Below are positions 42,622-50,873 of a stretch of DNA of 64,000 bases, piece by piece. The notes below the pieces were generated by a model, which ran no database searches, was not told where the DNA came from, and was given only the letters and a program-made list of their open reading frames with translations. Origin of the DNA: Chlorobiota bacterium (GTDB lineage: Bacteria > Bacteroidota > Ignavibacteria > OLB7); contig JAQBOZ010000007.1 in NCBI GenBank assembly GCA_028287785.1, positions 397,393 through 461,392 of the forward strand, given 5' to 3'. Numbering within the stretch: the first letter of the stretch is position 1; every line of letters starts with the position of its first letter. Position numbers and translations under genes: made by a program.

Positions 42622-44013
42622 ATGCCCCCGGAGCATAACGAGAACATCCTCGAGGTCGACGACGAGCTTTTGAACGACCTTCGCCGGTTGATGGAAACCG
42701 GCGATGACAACGCTCTCCGCGCGCTGCTTATCGACCTGCACGAGTCAGACGTGGCTCACCTTCTGGAATTTCTTTCCGAGGAGGAGCGCCACTATATCCT
42801 CTCCCTTCTGAAGGATGAGGTGGTGGGAGAGGTGATGCTCCACCTGCCGGAGGAGCAGCGCGAGGACTACCTGGCGGAGCTGGCGCCGGAGCGGATCTCC
42901 AATATCGTCGAGGAGCTTTCCACCGACGACGCGGCCGATCTTGTCTCCGAGCTTTCGGACGAGGTGGCGGAGGAGGTGCTCCAGAATCTTCAGCGGAGCG
43001 ATCAGGAGGCCACCGACGAGATCCGCGACCTGCTCCGGTACGACGAGAACACCGCCGGCGGCAGGATGACCACGGATTACGTGGCGGTGGAGGCGATCGA
43101 GACCGTGGCCGCGTCGATCGAGAAGATCAGGGAGTTCGTGCAGGAGACCGAGCTTGAGGTATACGTTCTCTACGTGGTGGATGCCGAGTACCGGCTGGCG
43201 GGGATCGTCAGGCTTCAGGATCTGGTCCTCCGTCCCCCCGGCGCCATCGTGGAATCGTTCATGCTGAGCGATCTGATCACCGTCGCGCCGAATGAAGATC
43301 AGTCGGTGGTGGCGCAGGTGATGCAGCGGTACGATCTTATCGCCGTCCCGGTGATCGCCGATTCCGGCGAGCTGCTGGGAATCGTGACGTTCGACGATAT
43401 CGCCGATATCATCGATGAGGAGGCATCGCAGGACATGCTCTCGCTGGCCGGCATCACCGATGAGGAATCGCTCGCCACGCCGCCGCTCCGCTCGCTCCGG
43501 CGACGGCTTCCGTGGCTTGCCATCAACCTGGGAACCGCGTTTCTGGCGGCGATGGTGGTGGATCAGTTTCAGGGGACGATCGCGAAGGTGGCGGTGCTGG
43601 CATCGCTGATGTCGATTGTGGCGGGCGAGGGGGGGAACGCGGCGATTCAGACGATCACGGTGATCGTCAGGAGCATCGCGCTCGGGGAGATACGGTCGGG
43701 ACATCTGCGGCGCGCGGTGATCAAGGAGGGGAAGGTTGCCGTGCTGAACGGGCTTGCGATGGGCCTGCTGACCGGCGTGCTTGTCTGGCTGATGTGGGGA
43801 AAATATCAGTTCGGCGTGCTGATCGCCATCGCGATGCTGGCGAACCTGATCGTGGCGGGGATTGTCGGCGCGCTGATACCGCTGGGACTCCGGAAACTGC
43901 GGCTCGATCCCGCGCTCTCCTCCGGCCCCATCGTCACCACATTCACCGATGTCTGCGGCTATTTCATCTTCCTGGGGCTGGCAACGCTGACCATGAGCTG
44001 GCTGCTGAAGTAA
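42622..44013 (+). CDS. mgtE: Magnesium transporter MgtE
   Basis: A 463-residue Mg2+ channel of usual family length. The acidic N-domain (about 1-135) has superhelical repeats (HESDVAHLLEFLSEEER, LPEEQREDYLAELAPERI). Two CBS domains (about 140-270) carry DENTAGGRMTTDYVAV and VPVIADSGELLGIVTFDDI. The transmembrane domain has five helices (about 295-463), with ASLMSIVAGEGGNAAIQT lining the pore entry and DVCGYFIFLGLA at the end. The N and CBS domains sense intracellular Mg2+ and close the channel. It is a single gene with a TAnnTTTG-like box upstream. Confidence 0.95.
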   Translation: MPPEHNENILEVDDELLNDLRRLMETGDDNALRALLIDLHESDVAHLLEFLSEEERHYILSLLKDEVVGEVMLHLPEEQREDYLAELAPERISNIVEELSTDDAADLVSELSDEVAEEVLQNLQRSDQEATDEIRDLLRYDENTAGGRMTTDYVAVEAIETVAASIEKIREFVQETELEVYVLYVVDAEYRLAGIVRLQDLVLRPPGAIVESFMLSDLITVAPNEDQSVVAQVMQRYDLIAVPVIADSGELLGIVTFDDIADIIDEEASQDMLSLAGITDEESLATPPLRSLRRRLPWLAINLGTAFLAAMVVDQFQGTIAKVAVLASLMSIVAGEGGNAAIQTITVIVRSIALGEIRSGHLRRAVIKEGKVAVLNGLAMGLLTGVLVWLMWGKYQFGVLIAIAMLANLIVAGIVGALIPLGLRKLRLDPALSSGPIVTTFTDVCGYFIFLGLATLTMSWLLK

Positions 44014-44125
44014 CGGGAAGTGGTTTCAGGAGGGGATGGGGGCGGTATGATTCGGCCGAGCCCTGTGCGTAGATCGTGCGCGTGCGCGACAGAGCCCGGT
44101 ATCGGAAATCAGGGCCGGGGGGCCA

Positions 44126-44689
44126 TCATTTCCGCTTTTCGCTGGTCAGCCTTTCATTCAACTCCTTCTGCATCGTCAGGCGTGTACGCTCCCGCTCATC
44201 CGGTTCCTCGGAGTCCGGGTAATCGGTATGGAGGATCAGGCATGCCATGTAGGTGGCAAGATCCCCCACGCAGTAGCGCCGTTCGCGGTTCTTGGCCGCG
44301 TCCGGGCCAAGATAGGTCAGGAGCGTGGGATCGTCCATTTCCTTGACGAGATGGGGAACCGCCGCCTCTCCGAAACTGATGAGCGTTGTGCCGAACTTGC
44401 CGAGCTGATGCCCCGGAAGCCCCCACCAGTTGTGCATGAAGGCGCCGTTCAGCCCCTCGCAGTAGATTCTGACCATCTTGGGATCCGGGTTCTTCCCCAG
44501 CATCACCAGCAGCTCATGCGCCAGTACCCGCAGACGATTATCTCCCCGTTCCGACTTGGCGATCTTCTCGAGATCCTCCTGGGCCTTCGGGCGTGTGATA
44601 AGCCGGTCGGCCTCTCCACGCTGGAACAATGCGTCCACCGAATTCCCCTGTAACTCCTCGCGCATTGTGCCTAAGCCGGTAATTGCCAT
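44126..44689 (-). CDS. Hypothetical protein, possibly HEAT-like
   Basis: A 187-residue soluble protein. Helical segments (AQEDLEKIAKSERGDNRLRVLAHELL, split by GKNPDPKM; then AAVPHLVKEMDDPTLLTYLG and DLATYMACLIL) resemble HEAT/ARM-type repeats, but no family is recognised with certainty. TAGGAG eight bases before the ATG fixes the start. It is convergent with mgtE and stands alone. Confidence 0.7.
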   Translation of the reverse strand: MAITGLGTMREELQGNSVDALFQRGEADRLITRPKAQEDLEKIAKSERGDNRLRVLAHELLVMLGKNPDPKMVRIYCEGLNGAFMHNWWGLPGHQLGKFGTTLISFGEAAVPHLVKEMDDPTLLTYLGPDAAKNRERRYCVGDLATYMACLILHTDYPDSEEPDERERTRLTMQKELNERLTSEKRK

Positions 44690-45047
44690 CGCATTTCTCC
44701 TAAATCTTGATGCCTGTGAAAGAATCTACTACCAAAACTCCCCTATTTCCAAAGCACAATCGGTAAGTTTCTCATGTAACCGCCAACAAGCGGCGACCGG
44801 CCCGGCGGCGGGGGCGTCCGCAGTGCCAGTTGAAACAGTTGGTGATCCCCGCCGGAATCCCCTCGCCGTCCGAAAGCTTTGAGCGAGCTTGCCCGTCTGA
44901 TATGCCTGTCGAACCGCTGAACTGTACCGGACACATTCTGCATGGGGTTCTGCCCCGTGCAGGAGCTGTGGCGCCCCCCTGGGGCCTGAAGATAGAAGAG
45001 AAAACCTTGCCTTACTTTCTGCAAGCCCCGGAGGGGCGCAATCCCTT
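44690..45047. other. 358-bp intergenic region, partly family A repeat
   Basis: The first 245 bases (44690-44937) show no gene or RNA. The remainder is the full-length family A repeat that runs into the exonuclease start. Confidence 0.6.
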
Positions 45048-45072
45048 GTGCGCGGGGCATCGCCCGGCGCAC
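44938..45072. repeat. Family A palindromic repeat, full-length form
   Basis: Hairpin CTGCATGGGG/CCCCGTGCAG (44938-44962) with one mismatch, then GGCGCCCCCCTGGGGCC, a roughly 40-bp spacer, AAGCCCCGGAGGGGCGC, and the last hairpin GTGCGCGGGGCATCGCCCGGCGCAC (45048-45072). Orientation is as at 5.5-5.8 kb. CAACAGCCTGCTA follows 11 bp later. Confidence 0.9.
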
Positions 45073-45653
45073 TCGAAATAATCCAACAGCCTGCTATCGC
45101 AAAGAAATATTATATCGTCGTCGATCTGGAGGCTACCTGCTGGCCGGATGAAGGGCGTCGCGGAGATGGCGAGATCATCGAAATCGGATGCGTGCGGATG
45201 TCGCAGTCGACACGGCGGATCGTGGATGAGTTCTCCACGCTCGTGCGACCCGAGCGTTACCCCACGCTCAGCACCTACTGCACCAATCTTACATCGATCA
45301 CGCAGGCCGATGTGGACAAGGCCCCCCGGTTCCCGGATGCCTACGCCAGCCTGGTGGAATGGATGGGCTCCCCGAGCGATATGACCCTCTGCTCCTGGGG
45401 GGCGTACGACTGCTTTCTGCTGCGGCAGGCATGCCGGTTCCATCGCCTCACCTACCCGTTCGATGATGAATACATCAACATCAAGCCGGCGTTCAGCGAG
45501 GCGTTTTCCGGTCGGGGTGTGAGCATGCCGAGGGCGATGGAGATGGCGGAGATTCCGCAGCAGGGGACATTTCATCGCGGCATCGACGATGCCCGCAACG
45601 CCGCCAAGCTCTGGCAGATCATCCTCCGCGAACACCGGCGTATCGGCGCGTGA
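45048..45653 (+). CDS. DEDDh 3'-5' exonuclease (KapD/ERI-like)
   Basis: About 180-200 residues with the RNase T/DNA-polymerase-III-epsilon fold. ExoI is YIVVDLEATCW (Asp and Glu ligands), ExoII lies in SWGAYDCFLL, and ExoIII is HRGIDDARNAAKLW (His and Asp). The closest named relatives are KapD and the ERI-1-like group, which trim RNA or DNA 3' ends. The start is odd: the only standard initiation codon in frame before the conserved KKYYIVVDL is GTG 45048, which is the first codon of the repeat's last hairpin. So the first 15 or so residues come from the repeat, or a rare start is used. It is convergent with the aldehyde dehydrogenase gene. Confidence 0.82.
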   Translation: MRGASPGALEIIQQPAIAKKYYIVVDLEATCWPDEGRRGDGEIIEIGCVRMSQSTRRIVDEFSTLVRPERYPTLSTYCTNLTSITQADVDKAPRFPDAYASLVEWMGSPSDMTLCSWGAYDCFLLRQACRFHRLTYPFDDEYINIKPAFSEAFSGRGVSMPRAMEMAEIPQQGTFHRGIDDARNAAKLWQIILREHRRIGA

Positions 45654-45655
45654 CG

Positions 45656-45674
45656 GCCCCCCGTGGAGGGGGGC
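45656..45674. terminator. Bidirectional hairpin between convergent genes
   Basis: GCCCCCC-GTGGA-GGGGGGC (45656-45674) begins two bases after the exonuclease stop and ends 13 bases before the dehydrogenase stop. It lacks a T tract. Confidence 0.5.
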
Positions 45675-45687
45675 GCACTTCACGCAA

Positions 45688-47208
45688 TCAGTTCAGATCG
45701 ACATACACCGTCTTGGTCTGCGTGTACGTTTCCAGCGCCGCGGCGCCAAGCTCGCGACCGAAGCCGGAATCCTTGTAGCCGCCGAACGGCAGGGCGTTAT
45801 CGGTCATGTTGTAGGTGTTGATCCAGACCGTCCCGGCCTTGATCCCGCGGGCGAACGTAAGCGCCTTCTTCAGATCGTTCGTCCAGACGGCGGAGGCCAG
45901 CCCGTAGGCGGAGTCGTTGGCGATGCGGAGCGCCTCATCGGCGTCGTTGAAGGTGATCACCGATGCCACCGGGCCGAAGATCTCCTCGCGCGCGATCGCC
46001 ATATCGTTGTTCACGCCGTCGAACACGGTCGGCGTCACGAAATATCCGCTTCCCCCCACGCGATTTCCGCCGGCCACCAGCCGCGCCCCTTCCTCCTTTC
46101 CCTTGTCGATATAGCCGAGCACGCGGTTCATCTGCTCCTCGCTCACCAGCGATCCCATGCGCGTCTTCGGGTCCAGCGGATCGCCCACGGTCATCTTCGC
46201 GGCGCGGCCGGCCAGCACTTCCATAAACTGATCGCGGGCGGATGCCTCGATCAGAATGCGGCTTCCGGCGGTACACATCTGCCCCTGATTGAAGAAAATC
46301 CCGGCCAGCGCCACCTTGGCGGCAAGCTCCAGGTTGGAATCGGCGAAGACGATGTTGGGGGATTTTCCGCCAAGCTCCAGCGTCACCTTCTTCAGCGTGC
46401 CGGCTGCGTTCCGCATGATCAGCTTTCCGACCTCAACCGATCCGGTGAAGGCGATCTTGTCCACCCCCGGATGGTCCACCAGCGCCGCGCCGGCGGTCTC
46501 CCCCAGCCCCGTCACGATATTGACGACCCCCTTCGGCATGCCGGCCTCCAGCATCAGCTCGCCAAGCCGGAGGATGGAGAGCGGGGTCTGCTCGGCCGGC
46601 TTGATCACCACGGTGTTGCCGCAGGCGATGGCCGGGGCGATCTTCCAGGTCGCCATCTGAATCGGGAAATTCCAGGGGATGATCTGCCCGCAGACGCCGA
46701 TCGGCTCGCGCAGCGTATAGGCGAACGCGTTGACGCGCGCGTGCGGCTCGATCGTCTCGCCGGTGGTCTTTCCGGCCCAGCCGGCGTAATAGCGGAAGCA
46801 GGCGATCGACTGCGGGAGATCCACCCTGAGCGATTCCACCAGCGGCTTTCCGTTGTCGATCGTCTCAAGCTCCGCCAGCTCCTCGATGTTCGCCTCCATC
46901 AGATCGGCGATCTTCCAGAGGAGCTTTCCGCGATCGGCGCCGTTCATCTTCTTATACTCCCCCTCCTCGAACGCCCGTCGCGCGGCGGCCACGGCCCTGT
47001 CCACATCCTCCTTCCCCCCGGACGCCACGTTGGCGATCACCTCGCCGGTCCCCGGATAGACGCTTTCGAACGTCTCGCCGGAGGCGGCACCGACCCATTC
47101 CCCATCGATCAGCATCTTCCCGTAGCGGAGGAGCCCGTGCTCATCGAGCTGATTCTTCCGTGGCTTCAGTTGGGCGATAAGCTCGCCGGCTGTCGTTGAC
47201 TCTTGCAT
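45688..47208 (-). CDS. NAD(P)-dependent aldehyde dehydrogenase
   Basis: A 506-residue ALDH-superfamily enzyme. It has VCGQIIPWNFPIQM (cofactor entry), AFTGSVEVGK (Rossmann), the general-base Glu in VTLELGGKSPN, the nucleophilic Cys in FNQGQMCTAGSR, and EEIFGPVASVITF near the end. All catalytic residues are intact. It oxidises an aldehyde to its acid; the sequence most resembles the broad ALDH1/2 or betaine-aldehyde group, so no specific substrate is claimed. The ATG at 47208 (MQESTTAGEL) is preferred; ATG 47247 adds 13 residues. Confidence 0.92.
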   Translation of the reverse strand: MQESTTAGELIAQLKPRKNQLDEHGLLRYGKMLIDGEWVGAASGETFESVYPGTGEVIANVASGGKEDVDRAVAAARRAFEEGEYKKMNGADRGKLLWKIADLMEANIEELAELETIDNGKPLVESLRVDLPQSIACFRYYAGWAGKTTGETIEPHARVNAFAYTLREPIGVCGQIIPWNFPIQMATWKIAPAIACGNTVVIKPAEQTPLSILRLGELMLEAGMPKGVVNIVTGLGETAGAALVDHPGVDKIAFTGSVEVGKLIMRNAAGTLKKVTLELGGKSPNIVFADSNLELAAKVALAGIFFNQGQMCTAGSRILIEASARDQFMEVLAGRAAKMTVGDPLDPKTRMGSLVSEEQMNRVLGYIDKGKEEGARLVAGGNRVGGSGYFVTPTVFDGVNNDMAIAREEIFGPVASVITFNDADEALRIANDSAYGLASAVWTNDLKKALTFARGIKAGTVWINTYNMTDNALPFGGYKDSGFGRELGAAALETYTQTKTVYVDLN

Positions 47209-47310
47209 GATATATTCTCTTGTCCCTGTTGAGTGAACTGGTTGCATGAATGAGACGGTGAATTTACGAGATCCGGGGACGTGATCTATCAGGCTGTTGC
47301 ATTACCTCCA

Positions 47311-47363
47311 TGCGCGGGGCGATGCCCCGCGCACAGGCGATTGCGCCCCTCCGGGGCTTGAGG
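47311..47363. repeat. Family A palindromic repeat (half-length)
   Basis: Perfect hairpin TGCGCGGGGC-GAT-GCCCCGCGCA (47311-47333), then GCGCCCCTCCGGGGCTTGAGG. AGGCTGTTG, the reverse complement of the CAACAGCCT flank, lies 20 bp before it. Confidence 0.88.
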
Positions 47364-47511
47364 GAAATCTCCCAACGGCGCCGCAGAGGACGGAGTCAAT
47401 GGTCAGTGGAGCATATCGTCCATGAAGCCGGGCTGGAATTCACATCAAAGGGAATGTTCTGCTTCCCCCGCATCGAACGTCCAGCCCCCATGATCATGGG
47501 TTCGGAGTTCT

Positions 47512-47949
47512 TCATTCACCCTGCGCGCCGGGTGAAAGTAACTTCTGAAATGTGACCCAATCCCGGCCCTCATGCTCCTGGACCCGTTGCACCTTGACAA
47601 AGTAGAACAGAAGGCGACCGGAATTAATTATCCAGGCGACAAACAGATAGAGGGCCGCCTTGAATATCAACATCAGAACGATGACTGCGACCTCAAATAC
47701 TTCCCACCCAGGCTGCCCGAAAACAACATCCCCAACATGAATTGCGGCGTAGGAATATATCATGAAGAGGAACCAAGGTGGAGTTCTTACAAATTTACTA
47801 TCCAGTCGCCCAAACAACAGGCACATTACCCCACCGGTCAGCGTGCTCAGGAGCGCCTTGAAGTAGAGCGACAGATGGATAAATAGCAGGTAGTGACTCA
47901 GTTTGAGATACGGTTTATGCTGTTTGGACTCATGGAGGACATTCGGCAT
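47512..47949 (-). CDS. Hypothetical membrane protein
   Basis: A 145-residue protein if started at ATG 47949 (MPNVLHESKQHKPYLKLSHYL, in two parts MPNVLHESKQ and LKLSHYLLF). Three to four hydrophobic segments are seen: LLFIHLSLYFKALLS, PWFLFMIYSYAAIHVGDVVF, and VFEVAVIVLMLIFKAALYLFVAWII. Unlike its neighbours it is less G+C-rich, which suggests acquisition. The frame stays open upstream through the family B repeat, which is probably not coding. No family recognised. Confidence 0.55.
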   Translation of the reverse strand: MPNVLHESKQHKPYLKLSHYLLFIHLSLYFKALLSTLTGGVMCLLFGRLDSKFVRTPPWFLFMIYSYAAIHVGDVVFGQPGWEVFEVAVIVLMLIFKAALYLFVAWIINSGRLLFYFVKVQRVQEHEGRDWVTFQKLLSPGAQGE

Positions 47950-47960
47950 CTCTCCTTCCA

Positions 47961-48126
47961 GCCCCATCGGGGCGTACCGGTTGTAGCATCGCCATGCCCC
48001 CATGATTCCAGGCTCCATCGGAGCGTACCATTCGGCACGGATGCGGGGATGGTACGCTCCGATGGAGCTTGAGCGGGAGATGGGAGCATTGTTGCTACAA
48101 CCGGCGCGCTCCTGACGGAGCTTGAA
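47961..48126. repeat. Nested palindromic repeat, family B
   Basis: Inner arms of 20 bp (48012-48031 and 48049-48068, core GGAGCGTACC/GGTACGCTCC) pair perfectly. Outer arms CCGGTTGTAGCA (47977-47988) and TGCTACAACCGG (48093-48104) enclose them. GCTCCGATGGAGCTTGAG recalls GCCCCTCCGGGGCTTGAG of family A. Confidence 0.85.
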
Positions 48127-48212
48127 GAGCGAAGAAGGGATCGCCGATCGATGATTGTTCAGCAGACGGAAGAGTGGATTCAAACTGAGTCACTACCTAA
48201 AAATCAACGGCC

Positions 48213-48347
48213 ATGAAATACAACAGTCGGTGTTTTGCGTACGATGCGGTGTTGCTGAGAATTGATGCCGGGCAACTTCCCGCCAGGCAACGACAATCCA
48301 TTGAAGAAGAGAGCTTCGATTATTTGAATTGGCCGGAAAACAAATAA
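48213..48347 (+). CDS. Very short possible ORF (44 aa)
   Basis: MKYNSRCFAYDAVLLRI, then a Gln/Glu-rich stretch ending NWPENK. No ribosome binding site, no recognised family and an isolated position; it could be chance. Confidence 0.2.
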   Translation: MKYNSRCFAYDAVLLRIDAGQLPARQRQSIEEESFDYLNWPENK

Positions 48348-48378
48348 CCGGCCCGCCGGTTTCGCTCATGTCATCCCC

Positions 48379-49310
48379 TCAACGCACCGAAATAAATCGG
48401 GAAATCAGGCTCCCGATTCTGCACCAGTATATTCCTGACGGCAGATTATCGAGAGTCGCCCTGGAGGAGTTTGCCGGAAGGGTTATCGCACGGATCATCT
48501 GACCGCGCACGTTGAAAATGTGAAGGGTCTGCTCCTGATCCTGTGGAGGAAAGTCGATGCTGGCAACTGTCACCACCGGCTGCGGAACAATTTGCAGCGC
48601 ACTTACCTGATGGACCTTCTCGGTATCCATTCCCGTCTTGAGAATCAGCCCATCATCCCCGACAACATGGGCAACATCCCCCGCGGGCGCGGAGCAGGCA
48701 TAATAAAGACCCCAGTCATTGCAGGGTTCAGGAGCCCAGCTACGCCCTTCATCAGTGGTCTTCCAGAGCTTGGGGGCATCATACGTATACGCAATCGCAT
48801 AGCCGATCCCGCTGGGAGCGAACGTGATTGCATCGAAATGATGATCGGGATCAGTGGGGGGAATGAATCGTTCTCCCACGAGACTCCCTCGTCCGTCGAG
48901 AGAGCAACGTTCCCTTCCGATGCAACCATCCAGGCCCCACCGGGGGTATGGGCAACCGCCGGCCAGCTGCCGCTGAAAGGCGATCTTGGAGGACCACTCC
49001 ATAGCCTGGTTTTTCCTCCGTCGCTGGTGATGACGACCCCATACTCTGTCGGCTCCGAGAAACTATCGACAATCAGCCCGTGGGTGCTGTCCCGAAAATT
49101 CACACTCTCGTAAAAATCGACTCCCCCCTGTTTGCCGATGGGATTCCATGTCAACCCGCCATCGGTGGTCCCCGCAAACACGCCTGCATAGGCATCATAA
49201 CTTCCCCCGGCCAGATAACCGATATGCCCTCCCTTCGAGGTTTGAGAGGATTCCTGTGGATGGGCTTTGCGGAGATCCCTGTGGTTCCCCCGTTATCCCC
49301 ACGCGAAAAA
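48379..49310 (-). pseudogene. Frameshifted T9SS BNR/YCF48-like repeat protein
   Basis: Two overlapping frames give one protein. The first (from about 49310 to 48860) reads GHIGYLAGGSYDAYAG, VFAGTTDGGLTWNPIG, VVITSDGGKT and STDEGVSWENDSFPP. The second (48860 to 48379) reads TDPDHHFDAITFAPSGIGYA, LWKTTDEGRSWAPE, and a C-terminal part (TLHIFNVRGQMIRAI, NLPSGIYWCRIG) of T9SS sorting type. The switch falls at a run of six C (plus-strand G 48856-48861); seven would restore one frame. These DGGxTW-type repeats are seen in YCF48/BNR propellers. The start and signal peptide are also missing: a stop stands just upstream of 49310. So it is either a decayed gene or, in part, a homopolymer sequence error. 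Confidence 0.75.
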
Positions 49311-49507
49311 TTCTCTCGTGCGGACATCAGCCCATGCCTTCCCGGGGGATTCCCTACATTTGAACGTGGCGACGGCTCACGGGAGCCTGTGGTGATGAGC
49401 GTGGGCCCTTCAGAATGGGCCGGAACCGGGAGAACCCGGAAGAGCTTCATGGATGGGCCGGCGGCCTTTTTCCGTCGGAAATTTTTCAGGAATGTCAGGG
49501 AACGCAA

Positions 49508-50095
49508 ATGGAATCAGGACATGTCATCCTGTTGAACGGCACCTCCAGCTCCGGCAAAACCAGCATTGCCAGAGCATTACAGGAATGGCTGACTGAACCG
49601 TACATGAACGTCTCGGTGGATGGTTTTTTCAACTGCTACCCGGAAAAATTTCTCAATCCCCGCTCCAGGGAGGAGGCGCAGACCTTCAGCCGCCTTATCC
49701 CGTCCGTCGTCTCCGGCCTGCACGGCTCCGTTGCCGCGCTGGCGGATGCCGGCAACAATATGATCGTCGATCACGTGCTGGAGAAATCGGAGTGGCTGAA
49801 CGAATGCGTTGAGCGATGGGCCGGCCTGACGGTGCTGTTCGTGGGCGTGCGCTGTCCGCTGGAAATCGCCGAGCAGCGCGAGACGGCGCGCGGGGACAGG
49901 AACATGGGAACCGCCCGCCACCAGTACGATCGTGTCCACGCTCACGGTCTGTACGATCTGGAAGTCGATACATCGCTCCTCAAGCCCGATGAATGCGCGG
50001 CGGAGATTATCGCGGCGATCGATCGCCAGCCCGCGCAATCCGCATTCCGCAGGCTTATCGATCGCCGACACCATTCCCCGACCGCGTTCGGCTGA
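49508..50095 (+). CDS. Chloramphenicol phosphotransferase-like (CPT family) kinase
   Basis: A 195-residue P-loop kinase closely following Streptomyces venezuelae CPT. It has Walker A NGTSSSGKTS (10-19), catalytic-type Asp38 in VSVDGFF, MIVDHVLEKSEW (lid region), VGVRCPLEIAEQRETARGDR (112-131) and YDLEVDTS near the end. In CPT, Asp37 is the base for transfer of phosphate to the 3'-hydroxyl of chloramphenicol. Homologues occur in non-producers, where they may phosphorylate other small molecules. The start at ATG 49508 follows AGGGA. It is a single gene between broken or unrelated neighbours. Confidence 0.85.
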   Translation: MESGHVILLNGTSSSGKTSIARALQEWLTEPYMNVSVDGFFNCYPEKFLNPRSREEAQTFSRLIPSVVSGLHGSVAALADAGNNMIVDHVLEKSEWLNECVERWAGLTVLFVGVRCPLEIAEQRETARGDRNMGTARHQYDRVHAHGLYDLEVDTSLLKPDECAAEIIAAIDRQPAQSAFRRLIDRRHHSPTAFG

Positions 50096-50401
50096 TGCGG
50101 ATCGACGGGGATGTCGGAAATGTCATGGAGATGGTTTCGAATCGAACGCCCCGGAGAAACCTGCGGCGTGATGTTTCGTTGCCGACGATTATTTTCCTCC
50201 TGATTACGGAAATCGAACAACGATCGCTACCCCTCACGACAGCATGCACCCGGTCGCACAGTTCACCATCGCTCTGTCCATGATAATCAGTTCCATCGCT
50301 TTTGCCGGTTGTGAAGGATTTCCGCGCGGTGATCGATGAGGAGTGAATTCTTATTCCGCTGTTGTGCGATAAACCTCCCATGAACCATGATGGAGATTAC
50401 A
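50096..50401. other. 306-bp intergenic region
   Basis: No convincing gene, RNA or repeat is seen between the CPT-like gene and the next hypothetical gene; short ORFs here lack ribosome binding sites and family resemblance. Confidence 0.5.
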
Positions 50402-50821
50402 ATGGATGAGGACTATCCGGCTCTCTTTATGAAATATGATGATCCCGTTCATCTGGAATTTCCCCGCGGTTTCGATCGCGCGGACGCAAACGCGCGCTTC
50501 AACGAATTTGCAGCCGAACTATCACGCCGCTCGCATGCGGAATATGAGACGGAAACCGGATTGTATATTCAGGATGCGAGCTTCCATAGCCAGATCCATC
50601 TTCCCGATGGCCGTCTGCGGTTCAGCAGTTTCGGAGAGATGATTGCTTTCACTCCCGATCACGAGGTTCCGCCGCCGCTGGTGGATATTATCCGCGATCT
50701 TGCCCGCGAACGCGGTTATCTCCTTGTGCCGACTGAAGTGCTGGAAACTTCTTATGTCAACGTCAAACCCGCGTTCAGTGGAATAGAGAGTTGGTGGATA
50801 CGTTTTTTCGACTGGCTATGA
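50402..50821 (+). CDS. Hypothetical protein
   Basis: A 139-residue protein from ATG 50402 (MDEDYPALFMKYDD); an ATG 15 bases upstream is also in frame. It is acidic, with a compact alpha/beta look (LRFSSFGEMIAFTPDHEVPPP, split by the Pro turn; LVDIIRDLARERGYLLVPTEVLE). An isolated single-domain protein of this kind in an accessory region could be an immunity-type protein, but this is only a guess. No family recognised. Confidence 0.65.
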   Translation: MDEDYPALFMKYDDPVHLEFPRGFDRADANARFNEFAAELSRRSHAEYETETGLYIQDASFHSQIHLPDGRLRFSSFGEMIAFTPDHEVPPPLVDIIRDLARERGYLLVPTEVLETSYVNVKPAFSGIESWWIRFFDWL

Positions 50822-50873
50822 TTGTAGAGCTGTAGAATCCGTGTTATATAATTAATAATTACCGAGATACACC

